A stretch of DNA of 35,085 nt from Bacilli bacterium (GTDB taxonomy: Bacteria > Bacillota_I > Bacilli_A > RFN20 > CAG-826): NCBI GenBank assembly GCA_017940265.1, contig JAGAYY010000009.1, forward strand, positions 1-35,085. The letters are read 5' to 3'. The stretch's first letter is position 1, and the number at the start of each line of letters is the position of its first letter. Of the stretch, positions 8,572 to 15,168 are shown in pieces. A program made the translations under genes and the position numbers. The notes below the pieces were generated by a model that was not told where the DNA came from, made no database searches, and saw nothing but the letters and a program-made list of their open reading frames with translations.

Positions 8572-8822
8572 TGAACAAAGTAATTACTAGAACTTGCATC
8601 GTTACTAGAAAAGCTTTACCTAGAGAAGAGATGTTTAGAGTAGTTAAGACTCCTAATCACGAAATAAAGGTCGATTCCACTTATAAAGCACAAGGTCGTG
8701 GCTGCTATATTAGTAAAGATAAGGATGTAATCCTTCTTGCTAAGAAAAAGGCCTTGATCGAAAAACATTTAAAAGTCAGTGATTGTAAGACAATCTATGA
8801 CGAATTATTAAAGCAATTTTAA
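8571..8822 (+). CDS. ylxR: YlxR family (DUF448) RNA-binding protein
   Basis: 83 aa; small basic protein of the YlxR family, found between nusA and infB in many bacteria and proposed to bind RNA. Diagnostic segments are RTCIVTRKALPREEMFRVV at the N-terminus and AQGRGCYISKDKD in the middle, with the conserved GRG turn. The start codon overlaps the nusA stop (TAATG), so it is translationally coupled. The ylxQ (L7Ae-like) gene that often follows in Bacillus is absent; infB starts 18 nt downstream. Confidence 0.92.
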   Translation: MNKVITRTCIVTRKALPREEMFRVVKTPNHEIKVDSTYKAQGRGCYISKDKDVILLAKKKALIEKHLKVSDCKTIYDELLKQF

Positions 8823-8840
8823 AGAAAGAAGGTGTTGTTG

Positions 8841-10679
8841 ATGGCAAAGAATAACAAAAATAATTTCTCCGCTCGTGAGACTAACGTTTCAACAAAAGTT
8901 AAAACCGATCGTAGCAAATCAAAAGTTAATGGTGGTGTCTTCGTTTACACAGGTGCTATCAGTGCGGGTGAACTCGCAAAAACCATTAATGTCCCAATTG
9001 GTGATGTAATTAAATTTCTCTTCATGCAAGGCAAGATGGTCACCATCAACACAATTCTTGATGATGAACTAATTGGGCTAGTCTGTTTAGAGTTTGGCTA
9101 TGACTTCCAAAAGAAAGTTATTGTCGCTGCTGAACACTTCGAAGACGTCGAAATTAACGACGACCCAAGTAAGTTAAAACCAAGACCTCCAGTTGTGACC
9201 ATTATGGGTCACGTTGACCATGGTAAAACAACCTTAATTGACGCGATTAGAAACTCTAATCTTGTCGAAGGTGAATTCGGTGGTATCTCTCAAGAAATTG
9301 GTGCTTACCAAAAAGAAATCAATGGTCAAAAAATTACATTCATCGACACTCCAGGACACGAAGCTTTCACTGCGATGAGAGCCAGAGGTGCTGGTGTCAC
9401 TGATATCGTTGTTTTAGTGGTTGCCGCTGATGATGGTGTTATGCCTCAAACAATTGAAGCGATTGACCACGCTAAAGCAGCGGGTGTTCCAATTATCGTC
9501 GCCATTAACAAAATGGATAAGCCAGGTGCTGATCCAGAAAGAGTTAAAAACGAACTTATCGCTCATGATGTCATCTGCGAAGAGTTCGGTGGTGATGTTA
9601 TCGCAGTTGAGATCTCCGCTAAAAAGAAACAAAATATCGATGGCTTATTAGAAAGCATCTTATTAGTCGCGGAAATGAAGGAATTAAAAGCTAATCCAGA
9701 TCGTTACGCGATGGGCACAGTCTTAGAAGCTAAACTCGATAAAAACGAAGGTCCTAAAGCTACGCTTTTAGTGCAAAATGGTTCCCTTAGAGAAGGAGAC
9801 TACCTTGTCGTTGGTACAACGTACGGTAAAGCCAGAAGAATGACTAATGAATTTAGAAAAGTTCTTCAAGTCGCTACCCCAAGTACACCTGTATCCATTA
9901 TTGGTTTAAGCGAAGTCCCATTAGCCGGCGACCGTTTCATGGCGTTCTCTGAAGAAAGTGAAGCTAGAAGTATTGCCACAAAACGTAAACTCTTAAAAGA
10001 AGCTAGTGAAAGAAATAAAACAAGTGCTGCCTCTTTAGACGATTTATTCAATCTTGCTAAAGAAGGTGAAGTCCAAAACCTTAACGTCATCGTTAAAGCT
10101 GACTCAACCGGTAGTGCGGAAGCTGTTAAAGCATCTTTAGAAAAACTCACTAACGATCAAGTTAAGATTAATGTTGTAAGAGCCAGTAGTGGCGCTATCA
10201 CTGAAAGTGATGTCCTTCTAGCGGGTGCCTCTCATGCCATTATTTATGGCTTTAACGTGAGACCTGATGCTAAAACAAGAGCCAAAGCTCAAGAAGAAAA
10301 AGTTGAAATTAGATTACACCGTATCATCTATGCCTTAATTGAAGAAATTCAAGCGGCGATGAAAGGTATGTTAGCCCCAACCATGGTGGAAAAAGTCTTA
10401 GGACAAGCCGAAATCAGAAAACTCTTTAAAGTATCTAAACTTGGTACTATCGCGGGTTGTATGGTTGTTGATGGTGTTATTAAAGCCACTGGTGGTGTCC
10501 GTATTATGAGAGATGGTGTTGTCATCTACGAAGGTAAGCTTGCCTCATTACAAAGAGAAAAAGATCTCGTTAAAGAAGTCAAAAACGGCTATGAATGTGG
10601 TATGCTCATTGAAAATTTCAATGACATTAAAGAGGGCGACATCATTGAATCTTACGAAATGGTGGAACAAAGAGATTAA
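8841..10679 (+). CDS. infB: Translation initiation factor IF-2
   Basis: 612 aa; GTPase that delivers initiator tRNA to the 30S subunit. A short Lys/Asn-rich N-terminus (residues 1-30) leads to a single IF2_N-like domain (about 33-84). The G domain has G1 GHVDHGKT at 123-130, G3 DTPGHEAF and G4 NKMD, followed by domains II, III and the fMet-tRNA-binding C2 domain ending in [14 protein letters not shown]. The N-terminal region is short compared with Bacillus IF-2. Three in-frame GTG/TTG codons precede the ATG at 8841, but the AAGG SD at 8829-8832 is correctly spaced (8 nt) for this ATG, so I chose it. Confidence 0.97.
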   Translation: MAKNNKNNFSARETNVSTKVKTDRSKSKVNGGVFVYTGAISAGELAKTINVPIGDVIKFLFMQGKMVTINTILDDELIGLVCLEFGYDFQKKVIVAAEHFEDVEINDDPSKLKPRPPVVTIMGHVDHGKTTLIDAIRNSNLVEGEFGGISQEIGAYQKEINGQKITFIDTPGHEAFTAMRARGAGVTDIVVLVVAADDGVMPQTIEAIDHAKAAGVPIIVAINKMDKPGADPERVKNELIAHDVICEEFGGDVIAVEISAKKKQNIDGLLESILLVAEMKELKANPDRYAMGTVLEAKLDKNEGPKATLLVQNGSLREGDYLVVGTTYGKARRMTNEFRKVLQVATPSTPVSIIGLSEVPLAGDRFMAFSEESEARSIATKRKLLKEASERNKTSAASLDDLFNLAKEGEVQNLNVIVKADSTGSAEAVKASLEKLTNDQVKINVVRASSGAITESDVLLAGASHAIIYGFNVRPDAKTRAKAQEEKVEIRLHRIIYALIEEIQAAMKGMLAPTMVEKVLGQAEIRKLFKVSKLGTIAGCMVVDGVIKATGGVRIMRDGVVIYEGKLASLQREKDLVKEVKNGYECGMLIENFNDIKEGDIIESYEMVEQRD

Positions 10680-10681
10680 TT

Positions 10682-11020
10682 ATGGCCAATAAAGAAGAAA
10701 GAATTGCCGGTATTATTAGAAAAAGCATTTCTGAAATCATCACCATCGAATTAAAAAATCCACATCTTGGATTTGTCACTATTCCAGAAGTGAAAGTTAG
10801 TAAAGATTTCTCTTATGCTAAAGTCTACGTTTCCTTCATGTTTGAAAACGAAATCGAAGAAGGCATGAAAGTCTTAGAAAAGAGCAAGGGCTTCATTAGA
10901 AGTGGCCTTGCCAAAAGACTTGATACAAGACGTTGTCCTGAACTCGTCTTCATCCTCGATGAAAGTTTTAAAAAAGAAGCGCGAATTACCGAGCTCCTAA
11001 ATAAAGATAAAGAGAAGTAA
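10682..11020 (+). CDS. rbfA: Ribosome-binding factor A
   Basis: 112 aa; KH-like 30S maturation factor acting on 16S rRNA 5' end processing. Family features are the start KEERIAGIIRKSISEIITIE, the segment VTIPEVKVSKDFSYAKVYVS, and the C-terminal RRCPELVFILDESFKKEARI. It begins 2 nt after the infB stop without a clear SD, so it is probably coupled. The ylxP gene found between infB and rbfA in Bacillus is missing. A terminator hairpin overlaps the end of the gene. Confidence 0.95.
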   Translation: MANKEERIAGIIRKSISEIITIELKNPHLGFVTIPEVKVSKDFSYAKVYVSFMFENEIEEGMKVLEKSKGFIRSGLAKRLDTRRCPELVFILDESFKKEARITELLNKDKEK

Positions 11021-11035
11021 AAGCTTCTCTTTTTT
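11009..11035. terminator. Bidirectional terminator between convergent rbfA and the TtcA-GNAT gene
   Basis: AAAGAGAAG (11009-11017) and CTTCTCTTT (11024-11032) form a 9-bp stem with a 6-nt loop, followed by a T tract on the plus strand and a looser T-rich tract on the minus strand. It lies at the convergent 3' ends, overlapping the rbfA stop codon. Confidence 0.85.
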
Positions 11036-12224
11036 ATACTTTCTTGACCATTTTAATATGTTTGATATTGGCCTCATAGAATGTCTCACCTTCAGGAATG
11101 AAGCCCATACTTTTATAGTAATCAAATAGTTGATATTGAGCGTTAAAGTAAATAGTACAAGGGTTATATTCTTCTTCAATTATTTTAACTAAATAAAGGA
11201 AGGCATCTTTACCATAGCCATGACCGCGATATTCTTTAAGAACTGCGAATCTTTCAAGTTTAAAAGTTCTATCACCCATACTGCGGTAGCGAATAGTGCC
11301 CACTGGTATTTCCTTATAATAAATTAAGAAGTGTTTAGCCTCGTTTTCTTCACTAGGCACGACTTCAATATCATAAGGACAGTTTTGTTCCCCAACAAAA
11401 ACGATATTTCTAATATTTAAGACATTCATCATATCCATCGGAGTGGTGACTGGTTTTAAAGTTAAACCATCTTGATTCACTTGATAGTAAATTTCTTTAC
11501 CCCAGATATCTTCTTTTTCATAGTTAGATAACATAGTTAGCAAGTTATCTTTGGCCACTGGCCACTTCTTATAAAGATCTTTTAAGAGGTTTTTCATATC
11601 CTCTCTTCTAGTGTGCATATTGGCTGGACAACCTGACGCTAAAACAGGAAGATTTTCCTCTTTTACTAGTTTAATAATGTCACTCTCTCTCACATGAATA
11701 AGTGGTCTAATAAAAGTGATATCCGCGCGTTCTAAATGCATTTTTGGGGCAAAAGAAGCGACACGTCCACCAAATAAGGTGTTCATCATATATGTTTCAA
11801 TCGCATCATCCGCATGATGAGCAAAACTCACTTTATTAAATCCAAGTTCTTTAGCGACCTTATTCATCGAGGCTTTTTTCATCCTTGAACAGATAGAACA
11901 AGGAAGGTGTTCTTTATCTTTTTGTTGGATTTGTAATATGCGATACACTTCAGTATTGTCCACAACCATAAGTTTAAGACCTAAAGATTCACAGAATTTA
12001 TTCATTTCATATGGATTAAAGCCAGGGAAACCTAAATCTAACATCACTGGTTGAATGACAAAGTCAGTATGAGAAAACTTTTGATATAAACTTAATGCAT
12101 ATGTTAAAGCCACACTGTCTTTACCACCAGAAAGACCAATCATGATTTTATCCCCATGATTGATGAGATTATACATTTGGTCCGCTTTACGGATACAGGC
12201 CAAGACAGTCCTAATTGCTTTCAT
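11034..12224 (-). CDS. TtcA-like tRNA thiolation enzyme (PP-loop ATPase) fused to a GNAT acetyltransferase
   Basis: 396 aa in two domains. Residues 1 to ~255 match the TtcA/TilS PP-loop family: SGGKDS at 32-37, the CxxC pair Cys109/Cys112 in CSICSRMKK, HHADDAIET at 136-144 and a further Cys199 in SGCP, the pattern of iron-sulfur-dependent tRNA 2-thiocytidine synthases. Residues ~265-396 form a GNAT domain: FKLERFAVLKEYRGHGYG (321-338) contains the acetyl-CoA-binding RxxGxG motif, and YKSMGF is the typical beta6 region. The fusion is unusual; possible roles are acetylation of a tRNA base or independent activity. The gene lies opposite to the surrounding operon. A TATAAT on the minus strand (12239-12234) sits only 9 nt before its ATG. 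Confidence 0.88.
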   Translation of the reverse strand: MKAIRTVLACIRKADQMYNLINHGDKIMIGLSGGKDSVALTYALSLYQKFSHTDFVIQPVMLDLGFPGFNPYEMNKFCESLGLKLMVVDNTEVYRILQIQQKDKEHLPCSICSRMKKASMNKVAKELGFNKVSFAHHADDAIETYMMNTLFGGRVASFAPKMHLERADITFIRPLIHVRESDIIKLVKEENLPVLASGCPANMHTRREDMKNLLKDLYKKWPVAKDNLLTMLSNYEKEDIWGKEIYYQVNQDGLTLKPVTTPMDMMNVLNIRNIVFVGEQNCPYDIEVVPSEENEAKHFLIYYKEIPVGTIRYRSMGDRTFKLERFAVLKEYRGHGYGKDAFLYLVKIIEEEYNPCTIYFNAQYQLFDYYKSMGFIPEGETFYEANIKHIKMVKKV

Positions 12225-12226
12225 AA

Positions 12227-12248
12227 CGAAATAATTATATTATTTTCG
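12227..12248. repeat. Imperfect palindrome between divergent TtcA-GNAT and truB genes
   Basis: CGAAATAAT and ATTATTTTCG face each other around a 3-nt centre, with one extra base in the right arm. It overlaps the minus-strand -10 box and lies in the 39-nt divergent intergenic gap, so it could be an operator. AT-richness makes chance similarity possible. Confidence 0.35.
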
Positions 12249-12263
12249 TGTGAGTTATAAAAG

Positions 12264-13139
12264 ATGAAAGATGGATTCTTATTAATCGATAAAGAAAGCG
12301 ACTATACTTCTAGGGATGTTTGCAATATCATCGCTAAGATTTTCGATGCGAAAAAAGTGGGCCACGCTGGGACGCTTGATCCATTTGCAACTGGTTTATT
12401 AATCGTGGCCTTAAATAACGCTACTAAAACACTCTCTTATATCGAAGGTCAATATAAGACTTACGAAGCCACTTTATTACTTGGCACTAAAACCAGTAGT
12501 GGTGACCTCACTGGTGAAATAATTGAGACTCAAGAAGTGGGAAATATTACTAAAGAAGATGTTTTAAACATCTTTTCTTCACTAATTGGTGAGTCAGAAC
12601 AAACAGTTCCTAAGACTTCCGCTGTCCATGTAAACGGCCGTAAATTATATCATTACGCTCACCTTAATCAAGAAGTGGAATTACCAAAAAGAACCATCGA
12701 TATTAAAGAGTTAGAATTATTAGAATTTAACCTTCCAGTTATTAGGTTTAAAACCACAGTTTCTAAGGGTACATATATTAGAACTCTAGGGGAAACAATC
12801 GCTGAAAAACTAGGGACAGTGGGACACCTCACTTCTTTAAGAAGAACTAAGATATTAGATTTAGAAGTTAGCAGAGCTAAAACTATCAAAGAATTAACTC
12901 CTGAATGCTTAATTCAAACTAGTGATATTATGCAAAAATTCATCCCACTTATGTACTTACCAAATGAAGTTGAATTAAAGAAAGCTAGACATGGTGGAAA
13001 GCTCTCGCTTAAATTGTTCCCAGAAACAATGGACTTATTCTGTGTCATTGATGATAAAAAAACCGCTATCGCTATTTATAAATATAGCGAATTAGGGTAT
13101 TATGAATGTGTACGAGGCATAAATCGTGAAGATAATTGA
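12264..13139 (+). CDS. truB: tRNA pseudouridine-55 synthase
   Basis: 291 aa; converts U55 of the tRNA T-loop to pseudouridine. The catalytic Asp39 is in GHAGTLDPFATGLL, and other family blocks are DGFLLIDKESDYTSRDV at the start, VPKTSAVHVNGRKLYHYA and SKGTYIRTLGETIAEKLG. The N-terminus aligns with the family at this ATG; no SD is evident. The gene ends on UGA and overlaps ribF by 14 nt, indicating co-translation. Confidence 0.96.
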   Translation: MKDGFLLIDKESDYTSRDVCNIIAKIFDAKKVGHAGTLDPFATGLLIVALNNATKTLSYIEGQYKTYEATLLLGTKTSSGDLTGEIIETQEVGNITKEDVLNIFSSLIGESEQTVPKTSAVHVNGRKLYHYAHLNQEVELPKRTIDIKELELLEFNLPVIRFKTTVSKGTYIRTLGETIAEKLGTVGHLTSLRRTKILDLEVSRAKTIKELTPECLIQTSDIMQKFIPLMYLPNEVELKKARHGGKLSLKLFPETMDLFCVIDDKKTAIAIYKYSELGYYECVRGINREDN

Positions 13140-14022
13140 GTTTGATATCAGTAATACTCCACCAAATGATAAAGACCTAGTTTTATGCTTAGGTTTCTAT
13201 GATGGTTTACATTTAGGTCATCAAGATCTTATCAAAAAAGCTTTAGCGACGGGTCTACCAGTTGGTGTCATGACTTTTGATATTGCCCCAAGAGTGCTTC
13301 TTGGTAAAAAAGAAAATTACTGTATCACGTCCACCTTTGATAAAGCGGACTTCCTTGAAGATATGGGCGTTAAATTCCTTTATCTCATGCACTTTGATAA
13401 TGAAACATTAAAGGTCACTAAAGATGAATTTATCACTAGAGTCTTAAAGGTTCTTAATCCAAAGAAAATCTATGTTGGTGATGACTATAGATTTGGTACT
13501 GGTGGAGAAGGTAACGCTGAATATTTAAAGCGTTTCTTTGATGTGGAAATCGTCCCATTAATGCGTATAAATGATATTAAAGTATCTTCAAAGAAGATAA
13601 GAGAATACATTGAAGCGGGACAAATGGAAAAAGCTTCCTATTTATTAGGTAGAGATTATCGTATCAGTGGCACAGTTGTAGAAGGTCAAGGTAATGGCCA
13701 TAAAATTGACTTCCCAACTGCGAATTTAGACTTATATTACCCATATGTTTTCCCTAAACAAGGTGTCTACATGGGTTATGCCTATTTCCTAAATCGCAAA
13801 AGAAAAGCGATTATCGCTGTGGGCACTCATCCCACAATTAATCAACTCTTAAAACCAATCATCGAAGTGCACATAATTGACTTCGACGAAGTCCTTTATG
13901 GTAGAGAGCTTTATGTTGATTTTGTTTCCTATATGAGACCAATTGAACAGTTCGCCTCCATGGATGAGCTAAGAGAACAATTAATAAAAGACGAAGAAAA
14001 AGCAAAAAACACTTTGCAATAG
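13126..14022 (+). CDS. ribF: Bifunctional riboflavin kinase / FAD synthetase
   Basis: 298 aa; makes FMN and FAD from riboflavin. The N-terminal adenylyltransferase domain has CLGFYDGLHLGHQDLI (HxGH motif), and KVSSKKIREYIEAGQ carries the ISSTxIR-like motif. The C-terminal kinase domain has RISGTVVEGQGNGHKIDFPT followed by AN, including the PTAN motif. The start is a GTG at 13126 inside the end of truB, supported by a GAGG SD 9 nt upstream. The order truB-ribF-rpsO is conserved in Firmicutes. Confidence 0.95.
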   Translation: MKIIEFDISNTPPNDKDLVLCLGFYDGLHLGHQDLIKKALATGLPVGVMTFDIAPRVLLGKKENYCITSTFDKADFLEDMGVKFLYLMHFDNETLKVTKDEFITRVLKVLNPKKIYVGDDYRFGTGGEGNAEYLKRFFDVEIVPLMRINDIKVSSKKIREYIEAGQMEKASYLLGRDYRISGTVVEGQGNGHKIDFPTANLDLYYPYVFPKQGVYMGYAYFLNRKRKAIIAVGTHPTINQLLKPIIEVHIIDFDEVLYGRELYVDFVSYMRPIEQFASMDELREQLIKDEEKAKNTLQ

Positions 14023-14041
14023 TGTAAAAAGAATATAAAAT
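14014..14041 (+). promoter_or_regulatory. Promoter of rpsO
   Basis: TTGCAA (14014-14019) and TAAAAT (14036-14041) are separated by 16 nt, overlapping the 3' end of ribF. The predicted start near 14048 gives an 80-nt leader before rpsO. Confidence 0.65.
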
Positions 14042-14047
14042 ATTCAT

Positions 14048-14127
14048 TGCGACTTTTCCCTAGGATAAACGAGTCCCTAACGTTATTCCCGGAGATAAGT
14101 TAAGAAAAGAATTAGGAGGGTATTTCA
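14048..14127 (+). promoter_or_regulatory. Structured rpsO 5' leader, candidate S15 autoregulatory element
   Basis: An 80-nt leader that is long for this compact genome. A hairpin TAAC-G-TTAT / ATAA-GTTA with the loop TCCCGGAG is visible at about 14078-14102. A GACT...AGTC pairing upstream encloses a CCTAGG palindrome, and short CCC-rich segments could pair with the SD (AGGAGGG, 14114-14120). S15 represses its own mRNA through structured leaders in several bacteria; assignment here is inference. Confidence 0.4.
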
Positions 14128-14397
14128 ATGGCGTTAACCAAAGAAAGAAAAGCCGAGCTCGTTAAAAAGTTTGGTAAAAACGAAAAAGACACTGGTTCTG
14201 TCCAAGTTCAAGTTGCCTTATTAACCGAACAAATCCAAGCTTTAACCGCTCACCTAAAGAAGAATCACAAAGATGCCGCTAGCAAACGTGGCTTAATGAT
14301 TCTTGTCGGTCAAAGACGTAGCTTATTAGACTACTTAGTCAGAACCGATCGTGAAGCTTATCTTAAATTAATCGTTGAATTAGGTTTAAGAAAATAG
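14128..14397 (+). CDS. rpsO: 30S ribosomal protein S15
   Basis: 89 aa, the standard length. Binds the 16S rRNA three-way junction and bridge B4 of the ribosome. Characteristic segments are ELVKKFGKNEKDTGSVQVQV, ALLTEQIQALTAHLKKNHKD and RGLMILVGQRRSLLDYL. The SD AGGAGGG lies 7 nt before the ATG. It has its own promoter and terminator, so it can be expressed apart from the upstream operon. In many Firmicutes pnp follows directly; here a 0.9-kb island separates them. Confidence 0.98.
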   Translation: MALTKERKAELVKKFGKNEKDTGSVQVQVALLTEQIQALTAHLKKNHKDAASKRGLMILVGQRRSLLDYLVRTDREAYLKLIVELGLRK

Positions 14398-14419
14398 TTA
14401 TTCACAACTAGGAAAGAAG

Positions 14420-14441
14420 ACCGCTGAAAGGCGGTTTTTTT
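14420..14441 (+). terminator. Intrinsic terminator of rpsO
   Basis: ACCGC (14420-14424) and GCGGT (14431-14435) enclose TGAAAG and are followed by a run of seven T. It marks the end of the translation operon and the left edge of the small-gene island. Confidence 0.85.
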
Positions 14442-14466
14442 CTTTACTAAAAAATATGATTAGTGC

Positions 14467-14495
14467 TTAATAATTTGTATAAATTATGATATAAA
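14467..14495 (+). promoter_or_regulatory. Promoter of small-peptide locus A
   Basis: TTAATA (14467-14472), a 17-nt spacer and TATAAA (14490-14495). The predicted start at about 14502 coincides with the first base of the 32-nt block that is identical in locus B, which supports the placement. Confidence 0.6.
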
Positions 14496-14501
14496 AAATA
14501 T

Positions 14502-14561
14502 GACAAAGAAAAGTCATTAAAACTCGGAACGGACCTCGTAAATCTGAGCACAGAAACGAGG
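14502..14561 (+). promoter_or_regulatory. Locus A mRNA leader with SD-sequestering hairpin
   Basis: The first 32 nt (14502-14533) are identical to 14931-14962 of locus B. They are followed by the anti-SD arm CCTCGT (14534-14539), which pairs with ACGAGG (14556-14561), the SD region. The stem continues inside as TCTG-AGCA-CAGA. The leader segment 14527-14541 is also complementary to the mRNA 3' end (14693-14709: TTACGAGG, a GC bulge, TCCGTTC), so SD occlusion and 5'-3' pairing are mutually exclusive. Confidence 0.7.
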
Positions 14562-14570
14562 TGATGTCCA

Positions 14571-14660
14571 ATGAAAGACTTTTTCAAAGAGACCCTGTTT
14601 CTTTTGAAAATTGCCTTGATTTGTCTCTTCTTATCTTTACTAGCATTGCTTGTAAAATAA
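14571..14660 (+). CDS. 29-aa hydrophobic peptide, putative type I toxin (locus A)
   Basis: A 29-codon ORF starting MKDFFKETL and ending ALLVK, with one predicted membrane helix flanked by charged residues. It aligns without gaps to the 29-aa peptide of locus B and shares the core KxALICL, Leu-rich C-terminal half and final Lys. The SD (GAGGTG) lies about 6-8 nt upstream of the ATG but inside a hairpin. Conserved length and frame in two diverged copies, together with a convergent antisense promoter, support a real gene of the type I toxin kind (compare TisB, ZorO, Fst, TxpA in organisation, not in sequence). Toxicity is inferred, not shown. I do not recognise a named family. Confidence 0.75.
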   Translation: MKDFFKETLFLLKIALICLFLSLLALLVK

Positions 14661-14712
14661 AAGAGCCTCAATAGCTACCTAACCACAAGTGCTTACGAGG
14701 GCTCCGTTCTTC
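14652..14712 (-). ncRNA. Predicted antisense RNA opposing the 3' end of locus A
   Basis: Predicted to start near 14712 from the minus-strand promoter and end in the T-rich tract after the GAGCC/GGCTC hairpin, giving about 60 nt. It covers the 3' end of the peptide mRNA. Its 5' part reads GAACGGAGCCCTCGTAAG, essentially the same as the peptide mRNA's own leader (GAACGGACCTCGTAA), so it carries an anti-SD sequence and can bind the mRNA 3' end and possibly the SD. Confidence 0.65.
14663..14704. terminator. Bidirectional terminator-like hairpin of locus A
   Basis: GAGCC (14663-14667) and GGCTC (14700-14704), extended by TC/GA across a one-base bulge. On the minus strand it is followed by TTTTATTTT, a convincing terminator for the antisense RNA. 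On the plus strand it is followed by a weaker CGTTCTTCTGGTTT. The equivalent hairpin exists in locus B. Confidence 0.65.
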
Positions 14713-14718
14713 TGGTTT

Positions 14719-14746
14719 ATTATATCACAATATCTTCTTATGTAAA
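14719..14746 (-). promoter_or_regulatory. Antisense promoter of locus A
   Basis: On the minus strand, TTTACA (14746-14741), a 16-nt spacer and TATAAT (14724-14719). Near-consensus, with the -10 preceded by GTGA; locus B has the same boxes and spacing. Transcription runs toward the peptide gene. Confidence 0.8.
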
Positions 14747-14760
14747 TATAGTTGCAACAT

Positions 14761-14780
14761 GCCATAATCTATGGCTTTTC
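14761..14780 (+). terminator. Small hairpin with T tract downstream of locus A
   Basis: GCCAT (14761-14765) and ATGGC (14771-14775) followed by TTTTC. Weak, but locus B has a stronger hairpin/T-tract at the equivalent place beyond its antisense promoter, so it may stop read-through from the peptide transcript. Confidence 0.35.
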
Positions 14781-14801
14781 TGAAAAATAGTTATAGTCAA
14801 A

Positions 14802-14870
14802 CATCCCATATTTATATTTATCTATTAATAGATGAGTATATGTATACAAGCAAATATAAATATAGGGATG
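14802..14870. repeat. Long inverted repeat between the two small-peptide loci
   Basis: CATCCCATATTTATATTT (14802-14819) and AAATATAAATATAGGGATG (14852-14870) form an 18-bp stem with one bulged base. The 32-nt loop contains a perfect 12-bp palindrome TCTATTAATAGA (14821-14832). No ORF or promoter explains it. It could be a degenerate mobile-element end, a recombination or protein-binding site, or an untranslated structured RNA. Confidence 0.6.
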
Positions 14871-14894
14871 GTGGATAATGCCACAAAATAATCT

Positions 14895-14923
14895 TTGATT
14901 ATATCTAGATAAATCGTTAATAT
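14895..14923 (+). promoter_or_regulatory. Promoter of small-peptide locus B
   Basis: TTGATT (14895-14900), a 17-nt spacer and TAATAT (14918-14923). The predicted start at about 14931 is again the first base of the shared 32-nt block. Confidence 0.55.
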
Positions 14924-14930
14924 ATAACTC

Positions 14931-15010
14931 GACAAAGAAAAGTCATTAAAACTCGGAACGGAATACCTCCTAGACTATAAGGCTCACAAATGAAACTTAT
15001 AGAAAGGAGG
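14931..15010 (+). promoter_or_regulatory. Locus B mRNA leader with SD-sequestering hairpin
   Basis: The 32-nt block 14931-14962 is identical to that of locus A; beyond it the sequence differs but keeps the architecture. CCTCCT (14966-14971) pairs with the SD AGGAGG (15005-15010), and CTATAAG (14975-14981) pairs with CTTATAG (14996-15002), giving 13 bp around a short internal loop. GAACGGA (14956-14962) and CCTCCTA (14966-14972) are also complementary to the mRNA 3' end (15144-15150 and 15152-15158). Confidence 0.75.
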
Positions 15011-15017
15011 AAAGCAC

Positions 15018-15107
15018 ATGAAAGAAAATCTTACTGAAGTATTAAAGCTTCTTAAGATGGCCTTGATATGTCTCTTGCTTGGTTTGTTAATACACCTACT
15101 AAAATAA
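15018..15107 (+). CDS. 29-aa hydrophobic peptide, putative type I toxin (locus B)
   Basis: A 29-codon ORF starting MKENLTEVLKLL and ending LIHLLK, predicted to form one amphipathic to transmembrane helix. It has the same length as the locus A peptide and matches it at Met1, Lys2, Glu7, Leu9, Leu11-Leu12-Lys13, Ala15-Leu-Ile-Cys-Leu19 and the terminal Lys. A strong SD (AGGAGG, 15005-15010) sits 7 nt before the ATG but is buried in the leader hairpin. A paralog of locus A, probably from an old tandem duplication. Toxicity is inferred from organisation only. Confidence 0.78.
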   Translation: MKENLTEVLKLLKMALICLLLGLLIHLLK

Positions 15108-15162
15108 AAAGAGCCCTAGACTAATCCGCCAAGATAGTTTGTTTAGGAGGCTCCGTTCTTAT
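15100..15162 (-). ncRNA. Predicted antisense RNA opposing the 3' end of locus B
   Basis: Predicted start near 15162, end in the TTTTTATTTT tract after the GAGCC/GGCTC hairpin, about 60 nt. Its 5' part (AGAACGGAGCCTCCTAAAC) repeats the anti-SD segment of the locus B leader, with the bases specific to locus B. It is fully complementary to the 3' end of the peptide mRNA. Confidence 0.65.
15111..15153. terminator. Bidirectional terminator-like hairpin of locus B
   Basis: GAGCC (15111-15115) with GGCTC (15149-15153), extended inside by CTAGAC/GTTTAG (one G-T pair). A T-rich tract follows on the minus strand. It is the positional equivalent of 14663-14704, with a different inner sequence but kept pairing. 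Confidence 0.7.
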
Positions 15163-15168
15163 GGCTAC

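Noticed and set aside
8174-8590. A 138-codon Lys/Gln-rich frame overlapping the nusA 3' part
   Set aside because: It is a shadow frame of the GAA/AAG-rich low-complexity nusA tail.
14447-14671. A 74-codon minus-strand open frame across locus A
   Set aside because: It overlaps the small peptide gene and its promoter, has no SD, and its protein resembles nothing; the plus-strand 29-aa peptide is supported by a paralog.
14502-15162. Assigning the small peptides to the Fst/Ldr family of the par locus
   Set aside because: The terminator layout is similar, but the peptides lack Fst features, and the shared 5' segments form an inverted rather than direct repeat.
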